This document shows positions 1 to 5,628 of a DNA stretch of 8,682 nt, one piece after another. Source of the stretch: Alphaproteobacteria bacterium (GTDB lineage Bacteria; Pseudomonadota; Alphaproteobacteria; RF32; CAG-239). The stretch lies in the NCBI GenBank assembly GCA_017477035.1, contig JAFUXW010000166.1:1-8682 (forward strand), read 5' to 3'. The notes beneath the pieces were generated by a model. It made no database searches. It worked only from the letters and a program-made list of their open reading frames with translations, and was not told where the DNA came from. Every line of letters starts with the position of its first letter. Position 1 is the first letter of the stretch. The position numbers were made by a program, and so were the translations under genes.

Positions 1-329
1 TGTGCATAATTATCATAACCATCCTGACGCATTTGGTCCATTTCCTGCTTTGCAGAATGTAATGTTCCCAACGTTTCTCCTATACGTTTAAGCGGATTAA
101 ACTCAGTAAAATTATTCCAAGTCATCCTACCTATTTTCTGTACTGATGATAAATTCCTGTCTGCCATTATTTTTTCGTTATCCAAATTATTATTAGAGCT
201 TAATTTTACTCTGCTTGCGTATTCCATTGCTTTTTTTTGCGCTTCTTGTCTTTCTTTTGCCCGCATTACACGTTCCAAAGTTTGACGAACAGTTTCCTGT
301 CCGTCATTTTTATTAAAATTATTATACAT
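1..329 (-). CDS. Gene A: partial protein sharing its N-terminus with gene B
   Basis: This gene starts at 329 and runs off the left edge; 109 codons are visible and contain no stop. An AGGAG Shine-Dalgarno sequence lies just upstream (about 337-341). Residues 3-26 (NNFNKNDGQ...RVMRAKE) are identical to residues 2-25 of gene B at 1096-1515, encoded by a perfectly repeated 73-bp stretch, after which the two proteins diverge. The visible remainder is hydrophilic and rich in K, E, Q and N, with a likely helical start (QEAQKKAMEYASR) and a stretch WNNFTEFNPLKRIGE around residues 70-84. I see no signal peptide or membrane segment in the visible part. Its place after the tail genes is where podoviruses often encode internal (ejection) virion proteins, but that role is inference from position. 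I do not recognise the family. Confidence 0.75.
   Translation of the reverse strand, partial: MYNNFNKNDGQETVRQTLERVMRAKERQEAQKKAMEYASRVKLSSNNNLDNEKIMADRNLSSVQKIGRMTWNNFTEFNPLKRIGETLGTLHSAKQEMDQMRQDGYDNYA
251..323 (-). repeat. 73-bp perfect direct repeat, copy 1 (5' end of gene A)
   Basis: These 73 bases are identical to 1440-1512 in the same orientation, at an offset of 1189. They encode nearly the whole shared N-terminal peptide of genes A and B. Identity includes synonymous positions and ends abruptly on both sides, which points to recent duplication or gene conversion rather than protein-level conservation alone. Confidence 0.95.
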
Positions 330-360
330 TTTAATCTCCTCAATTCAAAACCATGGTTAC

Positions 361-391
361 AAAACAAAGGAGCTTGTTTTTTTCAAGCTCC
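361..391 (-). terminator. Rho-independent terminator after the DUF805-like gene
   Basis: Arms 369-376 and 384-391 form a perfect 8-bp stem (GGAGCTTG / CAAGCTCC on the minus strand) around a 7-base loop. On the minus strand it is followed by TTTGTTTT (368-361). It lies 20-50 bases after the end of the membrane-protein gene and just before the Shine-Dalgarno sequence of gene A. The stem resembles the terminator at 1543-1569. Confidence 0.85.
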
Positions 392-419
392 CAAACAAAA
401 TCTCATCTCAATACAAATT

Positions 420-950
420 CTAAAACAAATTCAATTCTACTCCGGCATAGCTGTTTACCGCCAAAGTTGCAACAATTGCCAATATCCAGCAAATCATGGT
501 ATATAAAAACGGATATTTCAATAACGGACTAAGCAAATTTTCATCTCTTTCCTTCTTGCTAGGAATGAAAAATAACAACATTATCATTGCGCACATAATT
601 GCTTCTGCATACCTGATATATTCATAGAAAGGTAAAACGCTTTTATCATTTACAAAACAATCAGCACTCACACACACAGTCAACAACGTATATACCGCAA
701 TGAATAATGTACCTTTACTGTTAAAATCTCGACACCTTTTTTGTATTACAATCAGAACCGGGAAAAGAAACAATAAAGTTGCGGCATAGTCTAAAATTGA
801 AATAGCAAAAGATTTAATAATGACCTCAATAAAGTGAATTAGACACATACCGGCTATAAATGCTGGTTGATTAAAAACGCCATCATATGAAAAGAACATT
901 TTCCATATTTCATTTTTATTATAAAATGCATTCCTTGTTTTATTTTCCAT
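420..950 (-). CDS. DUF805-like inner-membrane protein
   Basis: The 176-residue product has a strong AGGAGG Shine-Dalgarno sequence 5 bases before its ATG. The N-terminus (WKMFFSYDGVFNQPAF, 17-32) resembles the opening of DUF805 proteins. There follow hydrophobic stretches at about 33-70, the family's basic loop KRCRDFNSKG (71-80), a membrane segment at about 81-97, another at about 115-130 ending in the characteristic LLFFIPSKK, and an additional C-terminal segment at about 147-167. The family is common in bacterial membranes with no firmly assigned function. Placed between phage virion genes, with its own hairpin upstream and terminator downstream, it looks like a moron (a gene carried for host or phage fitness); that is inference. 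The stop is TAG (422-420). If TAG is sense, three further codons follow before TGA at 410-408, giving 180 residues. Confidence 0.8.
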   Translation of the reverse strand: MENKTRNAFYNKNEIWKMFFSYDGVFNQPAFIAGMCLIHFIEVIIKSFAISILDYAATLLFLFPVLIVIQKRCRDFNSKGTLFIAVYTLLTVCVSADCFVNDKSVLPFYEYIRYAEAIMCAMIMLLFFIPSKKERDENLLSPLLKYPFLYTMICWILAIVATLAVNSYAGVELNLF

Positions 951-960
951 ATAACCTCCT

Positions 961-1004
961 GTTTATGGCAGACGCCACGCTACAGTTATACATCTGCCAT
1001 AAAC
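961..1004 (-). repeat. 12-bp perfect inverted repeat upstream of the DUF805-like gene
   Basis: Arms 961-972 (GTTTATGGCAGA) and 993-1004 (TCTGCCATAAAC) pair perfectly around a 20-base loop. On the minus strand the second arm ends directly at the AGGAGG ribosome binding site of the DUF805-like gene. There is no T-run, so this is not a standard terminator. It could be an operator for a dimeric regulator or a leader hairpin affecting translation. The rest of the gap 951-1095 is AT-rich with only a weak promoter-like pair (TTGGGT, 17 bases, TACTAA on the minus strand), which I do not call. Confidence 0.7.
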
Positions 1005-1095
1005 AATATTAATTTAGTATTAATTTACATTTTTTTACCCAAATAATACCACAAGAGATAACCATCAACATCTATGGCATCATTCATAATGTTAT

Positions 1096-1515
1096 TCAGT
1101 CGTCCACCTCCTTCTTTTTCGGCTCGTTGCTGTAAAAATTTTGACGATTAGTGTATGTATCACTGAACCCTCTATCAATCAATTGTCCGTAAACACCTCC
1201 AGTTAAACCGTTAGCCAACCTTTCTGCTCCACCCATTATACCTTCGGCAAAACCGCCCAATGCTCCGCCTATAACGCTGTATTTCTGCGGAGTAGTGTTA
1301 TTGGAAGTATTTTGCGAAGCATTAGCCCAAGCATAATTGCTCTTCGGCCTTTGCCCATACGCTCTGTCATACGGGATTGCCGTAACATACTCCTGTGCCA
1401 GTTTTTGATAATTTATATTATTTAAATTATTTTGCTCTTTTTCTTTTGCCCGCATTACACGTTCCAAAGTTTGACGAACAGTTTCCTGTCCGTCATTTTT
1501 ATTAAAATTATTCAT
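1096..1515 (-). CDS. Gene B: small protein with N-terminus shared with gene A and a glycine-rich segment
   Basis: This complete 139-residue gene ends at TGA and has an AAAGGA Shine-Dalgarno sequence. Residues 2-25 are identical to the start of gene A. Residues 26-80 are polar and N/Q-rich. Residues 82-113 form a glycine-rich, mildly hydrophobic stretch (SVIGGALGGFAEGIMGG followed by NGLTGGVYGQLI) with small residues at helical spacing, like glycine-zipper segments that insert into membranes. The C-terminus is charged (EPKKKEVDD). I do not recognise the family. Position after the tail genes and the membrane-active look of the middle suggest a small ejected virion protein or a membrane-targeting factor, but this is inference. 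A second ORF frame continues past the stop (see rejected items). Confidence 0.75.
   Translation of the reverse strand: MNNFNKNDGQETVRQTLERVMRAKEKEQNNLNNINYQKLAQEYVTAIPYDRAYGQRPKSNYAWANASQNTSNNTTPQKYSVIGGALGGFAEGIMGGAERLANGLTGGVYGQLIDRGFSDTYTNRQNFYSNEPKKKEVDD
1440..1512 (-). repeat. 73-bp perfect direct repeat, copy 2 (5' end of gene B)
   Basis: This is identical base for base to 251-323. The copies stop matching at 1513 and at 1439, so the identity covers the N-terminal coding region only. The start codons differ in context: gene A has an extra Tyr codon after its ATG. Confidence 0.95.
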
Positions 1516-1542
1516 TTTTTAATTCCTTTCTTAATAAATTAC

Positions 1543-1569
1543 AAAAAAAGAGCTTGATTTCTCAAGCTC
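1543..1569 (-). terminator. Rho-independent terminator after the Q/N-rich virion gene
   Basis: The stem 1550-1557 / 1562-1569 (GAGCTTGA / TCAAGCTC) is a perfect 8 bp around a 4-base loop. A run of seven T residues follows on the minus strand (1549-1543). It lies 22 bases beyond the stop of the 1592-2227 gene and just before gene B. Its stem sequence is clearly related to the terminator at 361-391. Confidence 0.9.
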
Positions 1570-1591
1570 CAATCCATTTTGTATTTTGAAT

Positions 1592-2227
1592 TTATTTTAA
1601 CAATTTGAGCAAATTATTCCACCCTGATTGTTGGGAGGCATCTTGGCGAATTTGTGCACCATTTTGCATATTATACAAATTTAACGCATTATCATACCCA
1701 GATACGGATCCGTCCAATAATGACTTTATCTGGTCTATATAACTTTGACGCGCATTATTGTTAAATCCGGCAGCACTGATATTATCGGCCAAAGATTGTG
1801 AATACATATCCTGCCCTGATAAAACACTTTGATACGCTGCTTGATTGAGTGCATTATTCATACTATTCTGAATCTCTCCCATTGCCCGATTATATGCATC
1901 GCTTCCAACCGGTATTCCCTGATTTACAAGCCTGTTTTGCATATCATCCAACTGTTGCTGATATTGCGGATTTAATTTATCAACATACGATTGGTATGTC
2001 GCTTTTTCGGCCCTCTGTCGAGCTGAGTCCGAATAATCAACCCCGAATTGATACTCCGGCATTGCATTTAAATTTCCGCTCATATCATAAGCACTTACCG
2101 TCATATTTTTCAGAGTTTTATCATAATTTGAAGTATCATAACCTCTTAAATAATTCATATAATTTGTTTCGTATCCGTATGGGCTCATTGAACCAACTCC
2201 GAATATTTTTCCAACAGATTTACTCAT
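1592..2227 (-). CDS. Q/N-rich phage virion protein (probable internal or tail-associated protein)
   Basis: The 211-residue product overlaps the end of the GNAT-fold gene by ATGA (2227-2224) and ends with TAA. It is rich in Q, N, Y and S. The key landmark is the stretch NRLVNQGIPVGSDAYNRAM at about 98-116, preceded by LNPQYQQQLDDM. From memory, the pattern 'L.NQG..PGS.AY..AM' is common in a family of phage structural proteins encoded just after the tail genes of podoviruses; members are generally annotated as hypothetical or virion proteins. There is no signal peptide or membrane segment. Its spacing, with the GNAT gene immediately upstream and a terminator immediately downstream, makes it the last gene of the tail operon. 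A role in the tail or as an ejected protein is inference. Confidence 0.75.
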   Translation of the reverse strand: MSKSVGKIFGVGSMSPYGYETNYMNYLRGYDTSNYDKTLKNMTVSAYDMSGNLNAMPEYQFGVDYSDSARQRAEKATYQSYVDKLNPQYQQQLDDMQNRLVNQGIPVGSDAYNRAMGEIQNSMNNALNQAAYQSVLSGQDMYSQSLADNISAAGFNNNARQSYIDQIKSLLDGSVSGYDNALNLYNMQNGAQIRQDASQQSGWNNLLKLLK

Positions 2228-2667
2228 TTTTTATCTCCATTAAAATTAATCCACGGACACTCCGAACGAAGCATCCCCAAAATATAACAATCCTCGCCGT
2301 CATCTCGACATTGTCTTATTATCCCCTCGTCCTTAAATCCCAAACGGCGGACCATATCCAGACTGCGAACATTGCTCCTGCTGACCAATATTCCTATGCG
2401 TCTGCAATCCATTCTGCAAAACGCAATAGTAAACATCAGACGCAAGACTTTGCGCGAACACCAATGCTTATCGGTTGAATATATAGTCCACCAAACCTCG
2501 GTGTGTTTACGCAAATCGTGAAAAACAAGTGCACCGACCAATTTTTTATTATAATAAAAGCCGAAAGTTAAAGCTTCTTCTTTCGGCCAATCTTTATCAT
2601 ATTTCAGTCCTTGTCGCACCCAATCTATTATCGTTTTATGATAATCAGGTATTATATCAACACTCAC
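2224..2667 (-). CDS. GNAT-fold protein in the T7 gp13-like position
   Basis: The 147-residue product starts with GTG, in a GTGA overlap with the stop of the preceding tail gene (2667-2664), with GAGGGG just upstream. It has the GNAT (Gcn5-related N-acetyltransferase) layout: GFYYNKKLVGALVFHDL (36-52) as the strand pair, then a helix, then the well-kept motif B with N99, R101, LGF (109-111) and EG (114-115), as in RimJ-like enzymes. The acetyl-CoA loop (motif A, usually Q/R-x-x-G-x-G/A) is poorly preserved: WCSRKVLRLMF at 69-79 has no glycine. In T7-like phages the gene after the tail-tube genes encodes gp13, a small protein needed for virion assembly that also looks GNAT-derived (my recollection). 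A structural or assembly role is therefore as likely as acetyl transfer. Confidence 0.8.
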   Translation of the reverse strand: MSVDIIPDYHKTIIDWVRQGLKYDKDWPKEEALTFGFYYNKKLVGALVFHDLRKHTEVWWTIYSTDKHWCSRKVLRLMFTIAFCRMDCRRIGILVSRSNVRSLDMVRRLGFKDEGIIRQCRDDGEDCYILGMLRSECPWINFNGDKK

Positions 2668-4220
2668 AGCAGCCCCTCCCCAAATTCATACCGAATGCCT
2701 GTATCATACCATTCAATACTGTTACCAACCGTTGAAGTTTTAAATACCAAACTTATCATATAACCGGTTGCTGAATTGCAAATCCACTGACTTTGTAATT
2801 CACCACGTCCCGAATTTTGCCATACTGTTCCCGATTTAGCATCTCCTGCCCATTTCGCAGAATTCCATCTAATTCCCCCCGTATGACCTATTTTCTCGGA
2901 ATATTCATTATTACTGTTTTGCATATCGGTATTGGTATAAATAATCAAAGTGTAATTATACAATGATTTGGTACGTGGATTTATTAGTTGAATTTTCTTC
3001 AACTTTCCGCTTCCTAAATTATTATATGCTTGTGCAACTTCTCCAATAATCAGCTCTCCGTTATCATCATGCCCTTCATCAAACAGATATACTCCATCAT
3101 CAGAGCCAAAATAGAGCCTATTATTAAATTCCGCCCAACAATGAGAGTTAATATCGGTAAAACGGCACCATGCACCGGTATTAACGTTTATTACGTGTTG
3201 TTCAAATCCTTTATATAGAGGAACATTAAATATAGCATATCCACCGCGAGCATAAATTATTCCCTGCCACCCTGCGCGTGAAGCATAAATTTTAGTTCTG
3301 TCGCATACCAAATCCCTGATAATATCGCTATAAGCAATCTGTGGCGAATTAACCTTATCAACCGCAAGCGCCGATGAAAGAGGAATATATCCGTCTTGCG
3401 TAATAATTACTACATCCCCCTGATAAGACAAACAACATTTATAGCCTATCGGACGGCCGATTTTATAAGAACCGCGTAATTTCCAATCATCTGCATCTGC
3501 TACATTAGAGCCGGTATATACCAAAACTTCTCCCTCTGAAGTGACAAACACCGTCAAATCATCAATTCCCTGTCCTCCGTCCTGTGTCCAGTTTGCAACA
3601 GCTACTAAATATCCGCCGAAACGACTTACTTGAGACAAATCAAAACATTTTAACGCCCCCGAGATATTTCCGGCATTTTCAGCATACCAAACCCGTAGAG
3701 TTCCTTTTTCTATAAACCATAATCTTTGCTTGGAAACACTTCCGGAAATAATTGCCGACACATTTAAATTATCCGCACTAAACCCCCAATTTTCAAAATG
3801 TTGTTTTCCTTGACTATCTATGTAATAAACCTTTGGAATATCAAATCCATTCATAAAATACAGGTAATTTTTATATTGCACGGTCTGACAGTTATCATCA
3901 CTTAAAAACACATCAGCAAAATTTTTGATTTTTCTTTTTGAACTTATATTATAAACTTTGTGGCTGCTTACTGCCAATAATTCAGACTGCATGCCATTAC
4001 CATAGACCGCCAATGTCCCTACTTTTTTCGGAAAATTTACGTAAGAAACATACCCGTTTCGCAACACAACTTTATCTTCGTAGGGAATATAGTTATCCAT
4101 CGTTAAAGCGCACATTATATCCATATCAGCGATACTGTCGCGTTTATTAAGTCCCTTAATCGGAGCCGGCAGCATATAAGTCAACGACTTGTTAGCCTTT
4201 GTTATATATTGTGCATACAT
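2664..4220 (-). CDS. Long podovirus tail protein (tail tube/nozzle or DNA-stabilisation type)
   Basis: The 518-residue product has an AAGGAG Shine-Dalgarno sequence 9 bases before ATG 4220. The gene starts 29 bases inside the adaptor gene. The N-terminal signature PIKGLNKRDSIADMD (20-34), then a stretch around DNYIPYEDKVVLRNGY (42-57), matches a family I know from podovirus structural modules ('P..GLN..D.LA.M....A..L.N...P....V..R.G'). After it come many short beta-strand-like repeats with aromatic and glycine residues, as expected for a beta-propeller. Position directly after the adaptor matches T7 gp12 or P22 gp10, which form the lower tail and seal the portal channel; exact equivalence is inference. 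A later start at M16 is possible, but the ribosome site favours 4220. No signal or membrane segment is visible. Confidence 0.75.
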   Translation of the reverse strand: MYAQYITKANKSLTYMLPAPIKGLNKRDSIADMDIMCALTMDNYIPYEDKVVLRNGYVSYVNFPKKVGTLAVYGNGMQSELLAVSSHKVYNISSKRKIKNFADVFLSDDNCQTVQYKNYLYFMNGFDIPKVYYIDSQGKQHFENWGFSADNLNVSAIISGSVSKQRLWFIEKGTLRVWYAENAGNISGALKCFDLSQVSRFGGYLVAVANWTQDGGQGIDDLTVFVTSEGEVLVYTGSNVADADDWKLRGSYKIGRPIGYKCCLSYQGDVVIITQDGYIPLSSALAVDKVNSPQIAYSDIIRDLVCDRTKIYASRAGWQGIIYARGGYAIFNVPLYKGFEQHVINVNTGAWCRFTDINSHCWAEFNNRLYFGSDDGVYLFDEGHDDNGELIIGEVAQAYNNLGSGKLKKIQLINPRTKSLYNYTLIIYTNTDMQNSNNEYSEKIGHTGGIRWNSAKWAGDAKSGTVWQNSGRGELQSQWICNSATGYMISLVFKTSTVGNSIEWYDTGIRYEFGEGLL

Positions 4221-4908
4221 TTATTTTTACTCCTTCATCATTTGAAACAGCATTTTTCGCCAAATTAATATCACTAACCGCCAATGAAGTACCAAAACGC
4301 TTTTTCAATTCACGCTGATATTCGACATACTCCTCACTATAATCCAAACCATTGCGTTTTAACCAACGCCACAGAATACCGAGTTTTACCAAATATTCGT
4401 CAAATATCGGAACATCGGTATTAGCTGTTAAGGTATTTTTTTCCTCAAAGGTTTTAAAATCCCAAACAATGTTGTTTGACCTATACTGAAAGACTATTTT
4501 CACCCTGTTTTTAGGTTCATCGGAAAACACCAATTTTCCATTTTGGAACTTAAATTTTGTTCCCAAAGTTCCACCTATAGAACACTTATCTCTCATCCAC
4601 TGTTCGGGAGTAACCGAGCCTATCACTTTTTCATTTGTATCTTTAATATAGAGCGTATTGTTCAGAAGGCTATAAAAATCCGGAATATAATCGTTTATAA
4701 TATATTGTTTTTTTCCTTTAACTGTTTTTATCCAGCCATCTTTAATAAGTTCTTGCCAATCACCATAGCGCAACAAACTATCCAAAGTTGACTTAGCCAC
4801 ACTCAAAAAAATATTATTTTGCTGACTGGTTGTATTAAACAAATCATCAGGTCTTTTTACCGCTGACAAATCTGCCACTTCACGGCATATTTCCAAAATA
4901 GTTTTCAT
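4192..4908 (-). CDS. Head-tail adaptor protein (P22 gp4 / T7 gp11 type position)
   Basis: The 238-residue product begins with a helical region (LEICREVADLSAVKRPDDLF). It then has LLRYGDWQELIKDGWI (45-60), a beta-rich centre with TPEQWMRDK (100-108), and a helical C-terminal part with LVKLGILWRWLKRNGLDY (173-190) and EEYVEYQRELKKRFG. This succession (short helical bundle, 'DWQ.L', 'P.QW', 'LG..WR.L...G.DY.EE...Y') is how I recognise the adaptor family that sits beneath the portal in short-tailed phages. Such proteins assemble as a ring and connect portal to tail. The gene begins 2 bases after the TAG of the preceding gene, or overlaps it by ATGA if TAG is read through. It has an AGGAG ribosome site and ends with TAA 29 bases inside the next gene. 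Confidence 0.75.
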   Translation of the reverse strand: MKTILEICREVADLSAVKRPDDLFNTTSQQNNIFLSVAKSTLDSLLRYGDWQELIKDGWIKTVKGKKQYIINDYIPDFYSLLNNTLYIKDTNEKVIGSVTPEQWMRDKCSIGGTLGTKFKFQNGKLVFSDEPKNRVKIVFQYRSNNIVWDFKTFEEKNTLTANTDVPIFDEYLVKLGILWRWLKRNGLDYSEEYVEYQRELKKRFGTSLAVSDINLAKNAVSNDEGVKINVCTIYNKG

Positions 4909-4910
4909 CT

Positions 4911-5525
4911 CTATTCTCCTTGATGCTTTCTCAATTTTTTTAAAGTTTTAATTTTATTTAATTTATTAACTTCTTGTTTAAGTGATATATTTTCTTTATT
5001 TATTATTTCAAATTTTTCCCTATATTCGGCAATCTTATTAATATATTCCCTCTCCTTACGAGCAAAATCAGCTACCTCATTGTTATTTTTGGCATTACGC
5101 ATAAAAATCTCGGCAAACTTATGTTCATTTTGTAGTCCCAAACTTTTAACTTTATCCTCGGATAAATTTGCCAAAGCCTCAACTGTAAACACCCCACGAT
5201 TTTTACAAGTAGCGACTTCTGCAGCCGTCAAGAAAGCAAATTGTTCTAAAGGTGTCCCTTCTTTTATTTGTTCCTTTGCCATTTTATAAAGCGTGTATTC
5301 TCGCGGAAAACGTTTTATTTTTTCAGGACTTGCAGGCTGGTTAAACACCTCTGTATTATTATCTTTCAGACGAATTTCCACATATGTTACATTTTTAAAA
5401 ATCGGTAACCCGTTTTCATTTATTGCCGTTGTTTTCACGGCTTTATCATAAAAGCGTGCCGATACATTGCGATCATCACTTATATTATCGGCAAATTGCC
5501 GAAACATTGCAAAATCAAAATCCAT
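4911..5525 (-). CDS. Phage head-region protein with a helix-hairpin-helix-like segment and C-terminal coiled coil
   Basis: The 204-residue product has an AGAGGTG Shine-Dalgarno sequence before ATG 5525. Residues 22-75 (FYDKAVKTTAINENGLPIFKNVTYVEIRLKDN, then PASPEKIKRFPREY) and 90-100 (GTPLEQFAFLT) match a conserved protein I associate with the gene between capsid and adaptor in related podoviruses; it is usually hypothetical. Residues 110-130 (GVFTVEALANLSEDKVKSLG) resemble a helix-hairpin-helix, a DNA-contacting or protein-contacting motif. Residues about 150-200 are strongly charged and heptad-like, a probable coiled coil with a lysine-rich tail. A head-completion role is inference from position. 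The ORF ends at TAG (4913-4911). If that is sense, an Arg codon and then TGA at 4907-4905 follow, overlapping the adaptor's ATG as ATGA and giving 206 residues. Confidence 0.7.
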   Translation of the reverse strand: MDFDFAMFRQFADNISDDRNVSARFYDKAVKTTAINENGLPIFKNVTYVEIRLKDNNTEVFNQPASPEKIKRFPREYTLYKMAKEQIKEGTPLEQFAFLTAAEVATCKNRGVFTVEALANLSEDKVKSLGLQNEHKFAEIFMRNAKNNNEVADFARKEREYINKIAEYREKFEIINKENISLKQEVNKLNKIKTLKKLRKHQGE

Positions 5526-5580
5526 ATTTCACCTCTTAATTTAATACTTAAAAAAAACTATTTATATTATTGATATAAAA

Positions 5581-5608
5581 ACAAAAAAGGCGGACATATA
5601 TCCGCCTT
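5581..5608 (-). terminator. Rho-independent terminator after the major capsid gene
   Basis: Arms 5587-5594 and 5601-5608 (AAGGCGGA / TCCGCCTT) form a perfect 8-bp stem with a 6-base loop. It is followed on the minus strand by TTTTTTGT. It lies about 20 bases after the capsid gene's TAA. Terminators at this point in phages commonly give the capsid a higher transcript level than the genes beyond. The remaining gap 5526-5580 is very AT-rich and I see no clear promoter. Confidence 0.9.
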
Positions 5609-5628
5609 CTTCTTTTAACAAACAACAA

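Noticed and set aside
1025..1087. A 20-codon minus-strand ORF (MNDAIDVDGY...) just after gene B, whose frame opens upstream into gene B's end and could be joined by a -1 shift near the AAAAAG run
   Set aside because: The run is not a full slippery heptamer (G AAA AAG), the only Shine-Dalgarno-like GGAGG is 19 bases from the ATG, and the ORF is very short. It is a possible tail extension, but not supportable from sequence alone.
1849..2478. A 209-codon plus-strand open frame
   Set aside because: It lies antisense across two well-supported minus-strand genes (the Q/N-rich virion gene and the GNAT-fold gene), has no convincing ribosome site, and its translation has no recognisable domain. The other plus-strand frames are shadows for the same reasons.
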